NCBI GenBank assembly: GCA_025141015.1
Contig: CP081098.1
Location: 4,160,501 to 4,224,500 of the forward strand
Direction of reading: 5' to 3'
Source: Rhodobacteraceae bacterium M382
GTDB lineage: Bacteria > Pseudomonadota > Alphaproteobacteria > Rhodobacterales > Rhodobacteraceae
DNA length: 64,000 nucleotides
Made by a program: the position numbers and the translations under genes. How positions within the stretch are numbered: the first letter of the stretch is position 1; the number at the start of each line of letters is the position of its first letter. Below, piece after piece: positions 8,493 through 16,866 of this stretch. Below the pieces are notes generated by a model. It saw only the letters and a list, made by a program, of their open reading frames with translations. It did not search any database and had not been told where the DNA came from.

Positions 8493-9524
8493 TCAACTCG
8501 CCAATTTGAGCGGATCAGAAGCCTGCAACAGCGCGCCGATACGGCGACCGGTGTCGATCATCCGATTGGAAAAGCCCCATTCATTGTCATACCAGCTGAC
8601 CACGCGCACCATTCCGTCTGCGGTCACCGTGGTCTGGGCGGCTGCAAAGCAGGATGAGTGTGGATTATGGTTAAAGTCGATCGAGACCAGCGGGTCTTCT
8701 TCATAGGCCAACACCCCCCTGAGTGCGCCATTGGCGGCCTCCTTGATCGCCGTGTTGATCTCGTCCCGTGTCACAGAAGTTTCCGGCATGAACGACAGAT
8801 CGATCAGTGACACGTTCGGTGTCGGCACCCGCACCGCAGAGCCCTCCAACTTGCCTGCAAGCTGTGGCAGCACCAGCGAGATGGCGCGCGCCGCGCCAGT
8901 CGAGGTTGGTACCATCGACAACGATGCCGCCCTCGCGCGGTAGAGATCCTTGTGGTTGGTGTCATGGCTCGGCTGATCACCGGTAAAGGCGTGAATCGTG
9001 GTCATGTAACCCGTCTTGATGCCAAAGGCCTGGTCCAAAACCATCGCCACCGGGGCCAGGCAATTGGTGGTGCAGGAAGCATTGGACACAATCAAGTCAT
9101 CCGGGGTCAGGTCTGTGTCGTTAACCCCATAAACCACCGTCCGATCAGCATCTTTGCCCGGTGCCGAGATCAGCACGCGTTTGGACCCATTCCTCAGATG
9201 CCGCGCCGCCTGGTCGCGGGCGGTGAACAACCCGGTGCATTCATAAGCGATATCAACATTCCCCCAAGGCAGCTCTTCGGGGGACCGCAAGGCCGTCAGC
9301 CGGATGCTTTGGTGGTCGACAATCATATGGTCGCCTTCGATCTGCACATGAGTGTTCAAGCGGCCATGCACACTGTCGTATTTAAGAAGATGGGCTATCG
9401 TCTCGGCCGGTGCCAGATCATTGATGGCAACGATCTCGATATCACTGTCGCCGCGTTCCAGCAGGGCCCGCAGAATACCACGGCCAATCCGGCCAAACCC
9501 GTTGATTGCAATCTTGATTGTCAT
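8493..9524 (-). CDS. gap: glyceraldehyde-3-phosphate dehydrogenase
   Basis: A 343-residue type I GAPDH. NAD-binding INGFGRIGRG is at residues 7-16, the catalytic C151 lies in SNASCTTNC, and H178 is the paired base. It oxidises glyceraldehyde 3-phosphate to 1,3-bisphosphoglycerate. The ATG at 9524 follows AAGGAG; the longer frame to 9554 adds no family sequence. It lies downstream of a KDG/KDPG operon that would yield glyceraldehyde 3-phosphate. A LacI-type palindrome lies 44 bp before its start, so it probably has its own regulated promoter. It may be one of several gap paralogues. Confidence 0.92.
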   Translation of the reverse strand: MTIKIAINGFGRIGRGILRALLERGDSDIEIVAINDLAPAETIAHLLKYDSVHGRLNTHVQIEGDHMIVDHQSIRLTALRSPEELPWGNVDIAYECTGLFTARDQAARHLRNGSKRVLISAPGKDADRTVVYGVNDTDLTPDDLIVSNASCTTNCLAPVAMVLDQAFGIKTGYMTTIHAFTGDQPSHDTNHKDLYRARAASLSMVPTSTGAARAISLVLPQLAGKLEGSAVRVPTPNVSLIDLSFMPETSVTRDEINTAIKEAANGALRGVLAYEEDPLVSIDFNHNPHSSCFAAAQTTVTADGMVRVVSWYDNEWGFSNRMIDTGRRIGALLQASDPLKLAS

Positions 9525-9567
9525 GATTTCAGTCTCCTTGTTGAGTTGGCGCACCGCACCATTCAGA

Positions 9568-9589
9568 AAAATGGTTGCGCTAACATTTT
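9568..9589 (-). promoter_or_regulatory. LacI-type operator-like palindrome upstream of gap
   Basis: A 22-bp near-palindrome centred on CG between 9578 and 9579; its halves are AAAATGGTTGC and GCTAACATTTT, matching at 9 of 11 positions. The central GCGC/TAAC pattern is what LacI/GalR-family regulators typically bind. It lies 44 bp before the gap start codon. No LacI-family gene is in this window. Confidence 0.45.
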
Positions 9590-9666
9590 GAGCAAAACAG
9601 CGCCATATCAGGTCTGACCTTCGTGATGTATCATCACAGTTTCGGGCAGCAGTTCAGGTTAAAGTT

Positions 9667-10071
9667 TCACGCCCTTGCGGCAGCCAAGCCCTGCAGGACA
9701 AAATTGGCTGTGGTCGGGCTGTTGGCAAATGGCAGGTCATACACGATCGCCAAACGGCTGAGCGCCTTGACATCCACGTCGTGGGGCATCGGTGACAAGG
9801 GGTCGATGAAAAAGATTATGGCGTCTAGCCGCCCTTCACAGATCATCGCACCAATCTGCTGATCCCCCCCCAAGGGCCCACTTTTCAGACATGTGATGTC
9901 CAGCCGGGGCAAGTTCTCCTTGATACGGGCACCGGTCGTGCCGGTGGCAAACAGGATCGCATCCTGCATATGCGCAACATGATCGCGGGCCCACGCGATC
10001 AAGGCGTCTTTCTTGGCGTCGTGCGCCACCAGGGCCAGCCGCAGATCTCTACCGGATGAACTGGTCGACAT
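9667..10071 (-). CDS. mgsA: methylglyoxal synthase
   Basis: A 134-residue protein that converts dihydroxyacetone phosphate to methylglyoxal and phosphate. Family residues are all visible: H17/D18 in [12 protein letters not shown] at 44-47, D70 in [13 protein letters not shown]90 in FFIDPL, H97 and D100. It is somewhat shorter than the E. coli enzyme but contains the whole catalytic core. The chosen ATG at 10071 overlaps the upstream cupin gene by 23 bp. Its place in a sugar-acid operon is unusual and may act as an overflow valve when triose phosphate accumulates. Confidence 0.85.
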   Translation of the reverse strand: MSTSSSGRDLRLALVAHDAKKDALIAWARDHVAHMQDAILFATGTTGARIKENLPRLDITCLKSGPLGGDQQIGAMICEGRLDAIIFFIDPLSPMPHDVDVKALSRLAIVYDLPFANSPTTANFVLQGLAAARA

Positions 10072-10576
10072 AATCAGCCCCCAATCCCACTTCTTCATAG
10101 TGGTTTCGACACATCTCGATCTTGGTAAAGACGTCCTCGTACCCCATCGTCTTGCCCCAAGGATCGACATAAAGCATCACGCCGTTCACTTGGAAAAAGG
10201 TGATCATCTCATCCACATCGTCGGGAACAACCAGCGTGTGCGTCTCGCCCGGCGGCTCATAAACATAGCCGCCTTCACGGGCCTCCCAGTCGTGTTCCAG
10301 ATAGTGCCACCGGCCTTTCAGAACAAAGCCATGCACTGGTTGCGGGTGGCGGTGGCGCGACAGCACGCCCGCCTTGCGCACGCGCAAAAGGTTCATCCAA
10401 TAGCCTTGTGACCGGTTCAGACACAGCGGACGAAAGGACACGCTCGGGGTCTGCGGCACCCAGATCCGCTCGTCTTCCGCGATGGCCTGCGGGATGACAA
10501 TCTCGTCCTGTGCATCCGGTGGGAACGGCAGCTGATAAGGCATTCTCGGGTCTTCGTCGGTTCCTTGTACGGGCAT
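10049..10576 (-). CDS. cupin protein, 2,4'-dihydroxyacetophenone dioxygenase-like
   Basis: A 175-residue single-domain cupin. The metal site is suggested by [14 protein letters not shown] near the middle and GETHTL about 30 residues later. The overall pattern resembles the 2,4'-dihydroxyacetophenone dioxygenase-type cupin group. The start ATG at 10576 follows GAGGAGG. It sits between the SDR gene (13 bp upstream) and mgsA (overlapping) in the TRAP/KDG operon. It could be a sugar-acid isomerase or a dioxygenase; the sequence does not decide. Confidence 0.72.
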   Translation of the reverse strand: MPVQGTDEDPRMPYQLPFPPDAQDEIVIPQAIAEDERIWVPQTPSVSFRPLCLNRSQGYWMNLLRVRKAGVLSRHRHPQPVHGFVLKGRWHYLEHDWEAREGGYVYEPPGETHTLVVPDDVDEMITFFQVNGVMLYVDPWGKTMGYEDVFTKIEMCRNHYEEVGLGADYVDQFIR

Positions 10577-10589
10577 GGGCCCCTCCTCT

Positions 10590-11294
10590 TCACATTGCAG
10601 AATAACCGCCATCCACAGGATAAACGGCGCCGGTCACAAAGGCGGCCTCCTCCGACAGAAGCCACGCGGCAAGCGCACCTACTTCGGTCGGCCTCCCCCA
10701 GCGGTTCATCGGGGTTCGGCCCAGAATAGGCCCATTTCGGACCGGGTCGTCTCGCAGGGCACCGGTCATTTCGGTTTCTATCCACCCCGGCGCTACGGCG
10801 TTCACGCGCACACCATCAGCGGCCCATTTGCCGGCGAGTGCCTTGGTCAATTGAGCAACGCCGCCCTTGGAGGCGGAATAGGCTGGCACCAGTGGGCCAC
10901 CAAAATAACTCAGCATGGATGCGGTGTTTACGATCGCCCCGCCCGACGACGCCAACAAGGGCTGCGCCGCCAGACAACAGCGCATTGTGCCATTCAGGTT
11001 GATGTCAATGACAGTCTCGAACATCTCCATGTCGTATTCTGCATCACGCGCCAGGATGCCGGCGCAGTTGACCAGGCCATCAAGTCTATCGAGACCGGAA
11101 AACAATTGGTTAACGGCCTCCGTATCGCGCACATCAAGTTGCACACAGGTGTCGTCGGACTGGTCCGCGGCATAGGCTGCCACTTCGTCTGCGCCCACGC
11201 CGGTTGCCGTGATGACCCACCCTTTTTGGCGCAGAACCTTGCCGATTCCCGCACCTATTCCCCGTGTCCCTCCGATAATGACGGCGTGTTTCAT
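10590..11294 (-). CDS. SDR family NAD(P)-dependent oxidoreductase
   Basis: A 234-residue classical short-chain dehydrogenase. The nucleotide-binding GGTRGIGAGIG is at residues 8-18, NCAG near 75, and the catalytic YSASKGG near 150. Within this operon it would oxidise or reduce a sugar acid or its keto form, as KduD-type enzymes do with uronate derivatives. It starts 3 bp after the KDG kinase stop codon, so the two are likely co-translated. Confidence 0.85.
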   Translation of the reverse strand: MKHAVIIGGTRGIGAGIGKVLRQKGWVITATGVGADEVAAYAADQSDDTCVQLDVRDTEAVNQLFSGLDRLDGLVNCAGILARDAEYDMEMFETVIDINLNGTMRCCLAAQPLLASSGGAIVNTASMLSYFGGPLVPAYSASKGGVAQLTKALAGKWAADGVRVNAVAPGWIETEMTGALRDDPVRNGPILGRTPMNRWGRPTEVGALAAWLLSEEAAFVTGAVYPVDGGYSAM

Positions 11295-11297
11295 GCG

Positions 11298-12215
11298 TTA
11301 ATTCTCCTCGGCCAAAAACGCCTCAACCGCCTCTTTCCTCGGCATCGGAGCCACTGCGCCATAGCCTTGGGTCGACAGGGCTGCCGCCGCATTGGCATAG
11401 CGCGCTGCCGCGAAAGGTTCGTCGCCTGCCACGATCCGCGACAGGAAGGCACCGTCAAACGTGTCGCCCGCGGCCGTGGCATCCACCGCCTCGACCCGGC
11501 GGCCCTTGACGCGCTCGCGTTTCTCGGGTGTCGCCACAAGGGTGCCTTCGGCCCCCAGCGTCAGCGCCACGATCTTGGCACCAATGCTCAGATAGAAATC
11601 GGCGATGGCATCGGGATCGGAGAGCCCGGTCAGTTGCGCGGCGTCATCCAACCCCGGCAGGGCAATGTCGCACTGTGCCATGGCCGCATGAGTGACGGCG
11701 CGGGCGCGCTCGATGGGCCACAGTTTCAGCCGCAGGTTTGTGTCATAAGACACCTGACCGCCCGTCTCCTTCACGATCCTTATCGCCTCAAAGACCGCAT
11801 CGGCCGCGGTGTCGGAAATCGCCTGACTGATGCTCGAAACATGCAGGATCTTGGCCGTTTTCAGCGCCGAGATCGGCAAATCGGCGGGTCCCATGCGGCT
11901 GCTGGCTGACCCCGCGCGGAAATAGCTGAACTCGTGCCCGTCCTTGCCATGGGTCACGAAATAGACCCCGGTATGGGCGTCGCTCACTTGTTTGACATGT
12001 TCGACATCCACGCCCTCGGCCCGCCACAGATCCATGAACGAATTGCCAAAGGTATCGGCCCCGATATGGGTCACATAGCCCACCGACGCCCCCTGCCGCG
12101 CCGCCGCAATTGCGCAGTTCGAGGTATCTCCGCCATGTCCGGGCAGATAGTTTCCGTCGGGCTGCTGGTTAAACTCCAGCATCGGTTCGCCTAGGCACAG
12201 GATATCGGGGGTCAT
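11298..12215 (-). CDS. kdgK: 2-dehydro-3-deoxygluconokinase (PfkB family)
   Basis: A 305-residue PfkB-family sugar kinase. GHGGDTSNCA lies near residues 27-36, YFRAGSASS near 98-106 is typical of KDG kinases, and the catalytic base D254 lies in AAGDTFDGAF. It phosphorylates 2-keto-3-deoxygluconate to KDPG, which the aldolase at 14215 would split. The ATG at 12215 is favoured because PfkB homology starts there; upstream residues to 12269 look non-coding. A 7-bp stem hairpin lies just upstream. Confidence 0.85.
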   Translation of the reverse strand: MTPDILCLGEPMLEFNQQPDGNYLPGHGGDTSNCAIAAARQGASVGYVTHIGADTFGNSFMDLWRAEGVDVEHVKQVSDAHTGVYFVTHGKDGHEFSYFRAGSASSRMGPADLPISALKTAKILHVSSISQAISDTAADAVFEAIRIVKETGGQVSYDTNLRLKLWPIERARAVTHAAMAQCDIALPGLDDAAQLTGLSDPDAIADFYLSIGAKIVALTLGAEGTLVATPEKRERVKGRRVEAVDATAAGDTFDGAFLSRIVAGDEPFAAARYANAAAALSTQGYGAVAPMPRKEAVEAFLAEEN

Positions 12216-12246
12216 GTCGGTCGGTCTCTTCTGAATGGAAAAGGGC

Positions 12247-12268
12247 TGCGCCCCAGTGACAGGGCGCA
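12247..12268 (-). other. intra-operon hairpin before kdgK
   Basis: Inverted repeat TGCGCCC (12247-12253) and GGGCGCA (12262-12268) with an 8-base loop. It lies between the MRJP-like gene stop and the kdgK start, with no U-tract, so it more likely sets mRNA stability or relative expression than terminates transcription. Confidence 0.4.
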
Positions 12269-12283
12269 ACCAGTTGGGGAGTG

Positions 12284-13474
12284 TTATTCGGCCGTGTAGC
12301 TTTGGCCAACGCCCGGGATCTTCCAGATGCGGAAGTTCGGGATTTCGGGATCGTCAAAGTTCATGTCGCCATCAACCCAGACATGCAGGTGGTTGGACAC
12401 CACATACATTTCGCCCTCCGGCCCCCAGGCCAGGGTGTCGGGCCAGTTCATCTCGGGGTGATGCACGAAACGGCTGACCTGACGGGTGCTTTCGTCAAAT
12501 TTCATGACCCCGTCCAGCGACAGGGCGGTCATGTAGATGTTGCCCGCATTGTCCGCCGTCATCCCGTCCGTGTTCGACGGCAGTACTGCGGCGACCTCGA
12601 CCGCGTTTTCGATCACGGTCTCGTTCGCCTCGAAATTGCGCAGCACCTCGGTCGGCAGGCTATACAGGTGATTGCCGGTCAGGTTAGTCCAATACAGCGT
12701 CTCCTTGTCGCCCGACAACGCAATGCCATCGGCGCCGGTGCGCATCCCGCCATTCTTCAGCACCGGACGGTCGTCGATGTTAAAGAAGAAGTTCGGCTCG
12801 TCATTGGTGAACCGGTGTTGGTCCAGAATCCGGCGCACCGAGTTGGTGTTGCTGTCATAGACAATCAGCCCGCCATGCAGCGGATCGCAGAAAATCCCGC
12901 TGTCGGCGATATAGGCGAACCCGGTGTCATTATCGACGGCCAGGTCGTTCAGGAACGAACAGTTCTCATCCGCCTCATCATCCGAAAACACATAGCGCTG
13001 CACTTCCTTGCCCGCCTTGATATCCCACAGCACCAGCTTGGCGTCGCCATTCTGATACGGAGGACCCGCCACATGGCCCTGATCCAGGATCCACATCACG
13101 TCATTGCGGTCGATCTCGAACCCCAGCACGGCTTTCAGACCGGCGGCGTTGGCGATGTCGTTCATCTCTTCGCTGGGATAGGCTTCCAGCTCCCATGTGT
13201 CGCCGTTCTGAACCAGCTTGGACAGGGTCGACGGGATTTCCGGCCCGCCCCAGCGCGCGGTCGACACATAGATGTTGCCTGCGCTGTCCACCTTGGCACC
13301 TTGCACCAGCGCCTTGCCGTGGATTTCGCTCCCCTCCCAGGCAGCTTTCGTCTCAGCGTCCTTGACCACATAGGGCAAACTGTTCCATTCCACGACCACC
13401 TCGGGCTCAGCGCTGAGCGCCGGGGTCGCCAGAACGGCAGTCAGGGCCACCGTGTTGAGCATTCGTTTCAGCAT
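12284..13474 (-). CDS. exported MRJP/yellow-type beta-propeller protein (SMP-30-like)
   Basis: A 396-residue protein with a Sec signal peptide of about 22 residues ending ALSA. The body resembles the major royal jelly/yellow family, related to SMP-30/gluconolactonase six-bladed propellers: FLNDLAVDN followed by AYIADSG, GADGIALS and NTDGMTADNAGNIYMT. Such proteins often hydrolyse lactones, though many have lost activity. In this operon a periplasmic lactonase acting before TRAP uptake is a reasonable guess. RBS GGGAGGAA precedes the ATG at 13474. Confidence 0.75.
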   Translation of the reverse strand: MLKRMLNTVALTAVLATPALSAEPEVVVEWNSLPYVVKDAETKAAWEGSEIHGKALVQGAKVDSAGNIYVSTARWGGPEIPSTLSKLVQNGDTWELEAYPSEEMNDIANAAGLKAVLGFEIDRNDVMWILDQGHVAGPPYQNGDAKLVLWDIKAGKEVQRYVFSDDEADENCSFLNDLAVDNDTGFAYIADSGIFCDPLHGGLIVYDSNTNSVRRILDQHRFTNDEPNFFFNIDDRPVLKNGGMRTGADGIALSGDKETLYWTNLTGNHLYSLPTEVLRNFEANETVIENAVEVAAVLPSNTDGMTADNAGNIYMTALSLDGVMKFDESTRQVSRFVHHPEMNWPDTLAWGPEGEMYVVSNHLHVWVDGDMNFDDPEIPNFRIWKIPGVGQSYTAE

Positions 13475-13501
13475 CTATTCCTCCCTTGCTGATGTTTTGG
13501 C

Positions 13502-13533
13502 GTCCCGCAGGTCGTTACAGCGGCCTGCGGGAC
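13502..13533 (-). other. intra-operon hairpin after the RraA-like gene
   Basis: Perfect 10-bp inverted repeat GTCCCGCAGG (13502-13511) and CCTGCGGGAC (13524-13533) with a 12-base loop. It lies in the 72-bp gap between the RraA-like and MRJP-like genes. No U-run follows, so partial termination or mRNA end protection is likelier than full termination. Confidence 0.45.
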
Positions 13534-13546
13534 ACCGGCTTTGGGC

Positions 13547-14197
13547 TCAGATCCGGCCGTATTTCGCCAGACCTTCGCGCAGCGAACCGCTTTCGATGAT
13601 CAGGCGGGCCTGTTCTGCTTCGCGCGCATCAATCTCGCGCGCCATTTCCAGAACCGCTTCGGCATGATCACGCGGCACCGCCACGACGCCATCCACATCC
13701 GCCACGATGATGTCGCCCGGATGCACGATCACACCGCCCATATCGACCTCGACGTTCGAGGCGATGGTCTTGATCCGGCCCAGCGTGGTGCCCGGAGACA
13801 CGCAGCGCGAATAGACCGGAAAATCATAGTCGCGCTTGATTTCCACCAGGTCGCGCACACCACCATCCAGAACCGCGCCTTCATGTTTGTTGGCCACAGC
13901 GCCAGCAGTCATCAACCCGCCCCACAGCGCCACGTCCGTTGTGCCATTGGTGGAAATCACAATGACCGAGCCTGCCTCGGATTCATCAATCGCATCCAGG
14001 GCATGCTGGGGCGGCAGGAATTCATCGGTCGGACCTTCCAGAATGGTCACGGCCGGGCCGACGATCTTGTTTTCATTGATCCGCGGCTTCACCGACGCGG
14101 GTAAAAACCCGGTCTTGCCAGCGATCTTGTCCACCGCATCAGCGACCGAAGCCGTGGCGGTTTCGCGGAATCCCGCGACGAGTTCTTGGATGTTCAT
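13547..14197 (-). CDS. RraA-like / HMG-type aldolase family protein
   Basis: A 216-residue member of the RraA/dimethylmenaquinone methyltransferase-like family. The core motif is present: GGLMTAGAVANKHEGAVLDG followed by RDLVEI, plus PGDIIVADVDGVVAVP. The fold includes 4-hydroxy-4-methyl-2-oxoglutarate aldolases and oxaloacetate decarboxylases as well as RNase E regulators. In a sugar-acid operon, a class II aldolase or decarboxylase role is more likely than RNase regulation. It begins 17 bp after the KDPG aldolase gene ends. Confidence 0.78.
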   Translation of the reverse strand: MNIQELVAGFRETATASVADAVDKIAGKTGFLPASVKPRINENKIVGPAVTILEGPTDEFLPPQHALDAIDESEAGSVIVISTNGTTDVALWGGLMTAGAVANKHEGAVLDGGVRDLVEIKRDYDFPVYSRCVSPGTTLGRIKTIASNVEVDMGGVIVHPGDIIVADVDGVVAVPRDHAEAVLEMAREIDAREAEQARLIIESGSLREGLAKYGRI

Positions 14198-14214
14198 TGT
14201 CTTGTCCTCATTGA

Positions 14215-14853
14215 TCAGGAGTTGTGAAAGGAAACAGCTGTCAGCGCCGCCTCGATCTGGGCGCGCGCCAGTGCGGCGTCACCTGCCTCGAGCGCGCGGG
14301 CGGGCAGCAGGTTGCCGCCCATGCCCACACAGACCGCGCCCGCATCCAGATAGGCCTGCGCCGTTTGGGCAGAGACCCCGCCCGTCGGCATCAGCGCCAC
14401 CTCGGGAAAGACCGATTTCAACGCTTTCAGAAAGCCCGGGCCACCGGCGGCGTCGGCTGGAAAGATCTTGACCACCTGCGCTCCGGCGTTCGCGTGGTGC
14501 AGCACCTCGCCCGGTGTCACAGCGCCAGGCAGATAGGGGATTTTTGCAGCCAGGACGATCTCTGCCGCAGGCGCGCTCCAACAGGGAGAGACGACGAATT
14601 CTGCGCCCGCATCCAACACCGTGCGGGCCTGATCCACGTCAAACACGGTCCCTGCCCCGGTGGCGATGTCAGGGTAAGCCCTGCGCAGATCAGCGATCAG
14701 ATCGGCAGCCCCGGGCACCGTGGTGGTAATCTCAAGCGCGCGGATCCCGGCCTCGGCCAGCAGGTCGCAGGCCTGGCGTGCAATGTGCGCATCCCCATGC
14801 CGGATCACCGGCACGATACGCGCATCGCGCAGTGTGTCGATGCAGCTTACCAT
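14215..14853 (-). CDS. eda: KDPG / 4-hydroxy-2-oxoglutarate aldolase
   Basis: A 212-residue class I aldolase. The Schiff-base lysine is K129 in VVKIFPA, the catalytic glutamate is E41 in LEITTTVP, and GGVSAQTAQAYLDAGA forms the phosphate-binding end. It cleaves KDPG to pyruvate and glyceraldehyde 3-phosphate. With KDG kinase in the same operon it completes the lower Entner-Doudoroff branch. Its start overlaps the 3' end of the upstream dehydrogenase gene by 7 bp. Confidence 0.88.
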   Translation of the reverse strand: MVSCIDTLRDARIVPVIRHGDAHIARQACDLLAEAGIRALEITTTVPGAADLIADLRRAYPDIATGAGTVFDVDQARTVLDAGAEFVVSPCWSAPAAEIVLAAKIPYLPGAVTPGEVLHHANAGAQVVKIFPADAAGGPGFLKALKSVFPEVALMPTGGVSAQTAQAYLDAGAVCVGMGGNLLPARALEAGDAALARAQIEAALTAVSFHNS

Positions 14854-15815
14854 GGATTCACCCAGTTCTTCGGGGCCAACCCATCAAGGACGCGTTTGAT
14901 TTCACGCGCGGCAATGCTTTGCAACACCGCAACCGACCGCTCCGAATACCAAGCAGCATGGTCGGATACGATCGTGTTGGGCGCGCTCAGAAGCGGATTA
15001 TCCCGGGCGACGGGTTCCTGTTCGAAAACATCAATTCCCGCACCAAAAATCCGCCTGTCACGCAATGCCGCAGCCAGCGCGTCTTCATCCACAAGCCCGC
15101 CACGCGAAACATTCACCACGATGGATGTTGGTTTCATCAGCGCCAAGCGTTCTGCATTCAGAATATGGTGGGTTTCGGCAGTCAGCGGCGCGTGCAAGCT
15201 GACCACATCTGCGGTTTGGAACAGCTCGTCCAGTTCGACGGGCTCGACATTGGCGGCCTGTGCGGCCTCGAGCGAAAGATAGGGGTCAAAAACCAAAACC
15301 CGCGCGAACCCAAGGGCGCGGAATTTGCATGCGGTCTGCAGCCCGATCTTGCCACAGCCAACCAGGCCCAGAACCGCATTCTCGCGGTTTGGGATCATCT
15401 CGGCTTGTGCGATGCCCCATTTGCCCTCGCGCACGTCGGCATCCCGAGACACAATTCTGCGCTGAACGGCCAGATATAGTGCGACCGCATGCTCACTCAC
15501 CTCATGTTCGGCCCCGTAATCCGGAACGTTGGCAACATGGATGCGACGTGAACGCGCATAGTCGAGGTCTATATTGTCGACACCCACTCCATAGCGGACG
15601 ACGACTTTCAAATCGGGGCAGGCGTCGATCACGGCTGCATCAACTATGCGTTCCCGCACCAGCAGAGCAACCGGGTTCAACGCCTGCAGTGTCGGGACCG
15701 CCGCCATATCCGCACCGACCGGCTCCACGCTCACCTCGTGGGAGGTCAGCACCGAACGTTCGGTGTCATAGGCAGCATAGCCCGGTTCCAATACGGCGAT
15801 GGTGTGATGTGTCAT
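14847..15815 (-). CDS. D-2-hydroxyacid dehydrogenase (CtBP-like)
   Basis: A 322-residue NAD-dependent D-isomer-specific 2-hydroxyacid dehydrogenase. The Rossmann loop GCGKIG is at residues 153-158; catalytic R238 (VSRGGL), E267 (FEQEP) and H286 (SDHAAWY) are present. The family interconverts 2-hydroxy and 2-oxo acids; this branch is often labelled C-terminal binding protein-like. Start ATG 15815 (GGGA upstream) is preferred over 15833, but both are possible. It directly follows the TRAP binding-protein gene, so it may act early on the imported acid. Confidence 0.82.
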   Translation of the reverse strand: MTHHTIAVLEPGYAAYDTERSVLTSHEVSVEPVGADMAAVPTLQALNPVALLVRERIVDAAVIDACPDLKVVVRYGVGVDNIDLDYARSRRIHVANVPDYGAEHEVSEHAVALYLAVQRRIVSRDADVREGKWGIAQAEMIPNRENAVLGLVGCGKIGLQTACKFRALGFARVLVFDPYLSLEAAQAANVEPVELDELFQTADVVSLHAPLTAETHHILNAERLALMKPTSIVVNVSRGGLVDEDALAAALRDRRIFGAGIDVFEQEPVARDNPLLSAPNTIVSDHAAWYSERSVAVLQSIAAREIKRVLDGLAPKNWVNPW

Positions 15816-15836
15816 TTGGCGATCCCGAGGCATTGC

Positions 15837-16847
15837 TTATTGTGCTTTGTAAGCTTCGACTGCAGCGTCGAGACGGTTGGGCCAGTCTTCGCCGATCTCA
15901 CCCACGATGTATTCGCGCACGGCAGGCTGGGCCGCCTTGCGGAACATGGCCTTTTGCTCGGGACTGACCGGAACAACTTCCATGCCCAGTTCGGACAGGA
16001 TGGCGGTTGCGTTGGCGTCCTGAGCGGCGGTCATGCCGCGGTGGATGGTCTTGGAAATCTCGACGCACTGGCTCACGGCGGCCTGTTCACCGGCCGTCAG
16101 AGACTGGTAGAACATGTCCGACATCAGATAGGCGTGCCAGCTGAAGACGTGACCGTCGAGAGAGACGTATTTCTGATGCTGATAGAGCGAGGCGTTCACG
16201 ATGTTGGTCACACCGTTTTCCTGACCATCCACAACACCCTGCTGCAGCGCGCCCGGCAGTTCCGGCCACGGAACGGGGGTGGCCGACGCGCCAAGGCTTT
16301 CGACCAGAGTGATCCAGACCGGAGCGGTCATGACGCGCATCTTCAGGCCTTCCATATCGGCAGGTTCGGCCACGGGTTTGACGTTGTTGGTGAAATTGCG
16401 CACGCCGTTGTCGGCCACGCCAAAGCTGCGGATGCCGGTTTTGGCCAGCATGTCTTCGGCCAGCGCATCGCCAAATTCACCGTCCATCACTGACCAGGCC
16501 ATCGCCTGATCATCAAACAGGTAGGGCATCGCCAATACCGAAAAGGGTTTGTGTACAGCCGAGATAGGACCATCATGGATTGCGGCCATCTGGACGGTGC
16601 CCAGTTGCAGGCCTTCCATGATCTCCGAGCCACCGCCCAGCTGCGAGGCCGGGAAGATTTGAACGTCAATCGAGCCGGACGTCTTGCCCTCTACACAGGC
16701 CTCGAACGCCAGCGCCGCCGCGTGCTTGGGTGAGCTCAGGTCAGCCGCTTGGAAATGGGCGTATTTCAGTTCCTTGGCCGAGGCAGCGCCTGCGGCGGTC
16801 ATTGCGATGGTGGCGCTCGCCATCATCAGTTTCGACATGGTATTCAT
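15837..16847 (-). CDS. dctP: TRAP transporter solute-binding protein DctP
   Basis: A 336-residue extracytoplasmic binding protein with a Sec signal ending near residue 27 (AASA). DctP-family features include the helix with ELPGALQQGVVDGQENGVTN and an arginine in LKMRVMTAP that typically binds a carboxylate. It would deliver an organic or sugar acid to the DctQM membrane pair encoded just upstream. Start ATG 16847 is set by GGGAGGAA; longer versions run back into the dctM gene. Confidence 0.9.
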   Translation of the reverse strand: MNTMSKLMMASATIAMTAAGAASAKELKYAHFQAADLSSPKHAAALAFEACVEGKTSGSIDVQIFPASQLGGGSEIMEGLQLGTVQMAAIHDGPISAVHKPFSVLAMPYLFDDQAMAWSVMDGEFGDALAEDMLAKTGIRSFGVADNGVRNFTNNVKPVAEPADMEGLKMRVMTAPVWITLVESLGASATPVPWPELPGALQQGVVDGQENGVTNIVNASLYQHQKYVSLDGHVFSWHAYLMSDMFYQSLTAGEQAAVSQCVEISKTIHRGMTAAQDANATAILSELGMEVVPVSPEQKAMFRKAAQPAVREYIVGEIGEDWPNRLDAAVEAYKAQ

Positions 16848-16866
16848 GAGGTTCCTCCCTTTCATG

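Noticed and set aside
8452-8657. AGGAGG followed by an ATG at 8472 and a 61-codon frame
   Set aside because: The ribosome-binding site looks good, but the frame is antisense to the end of gap and has no recognisable motif; it may be a leftover of a deleted gene, but this cannot be supported.
12281-13492. 403-codon plus-strand frame
   Set aside because: It mirrors the exported propeller protein on the minus strand, which has a signal peptide and family motifs.
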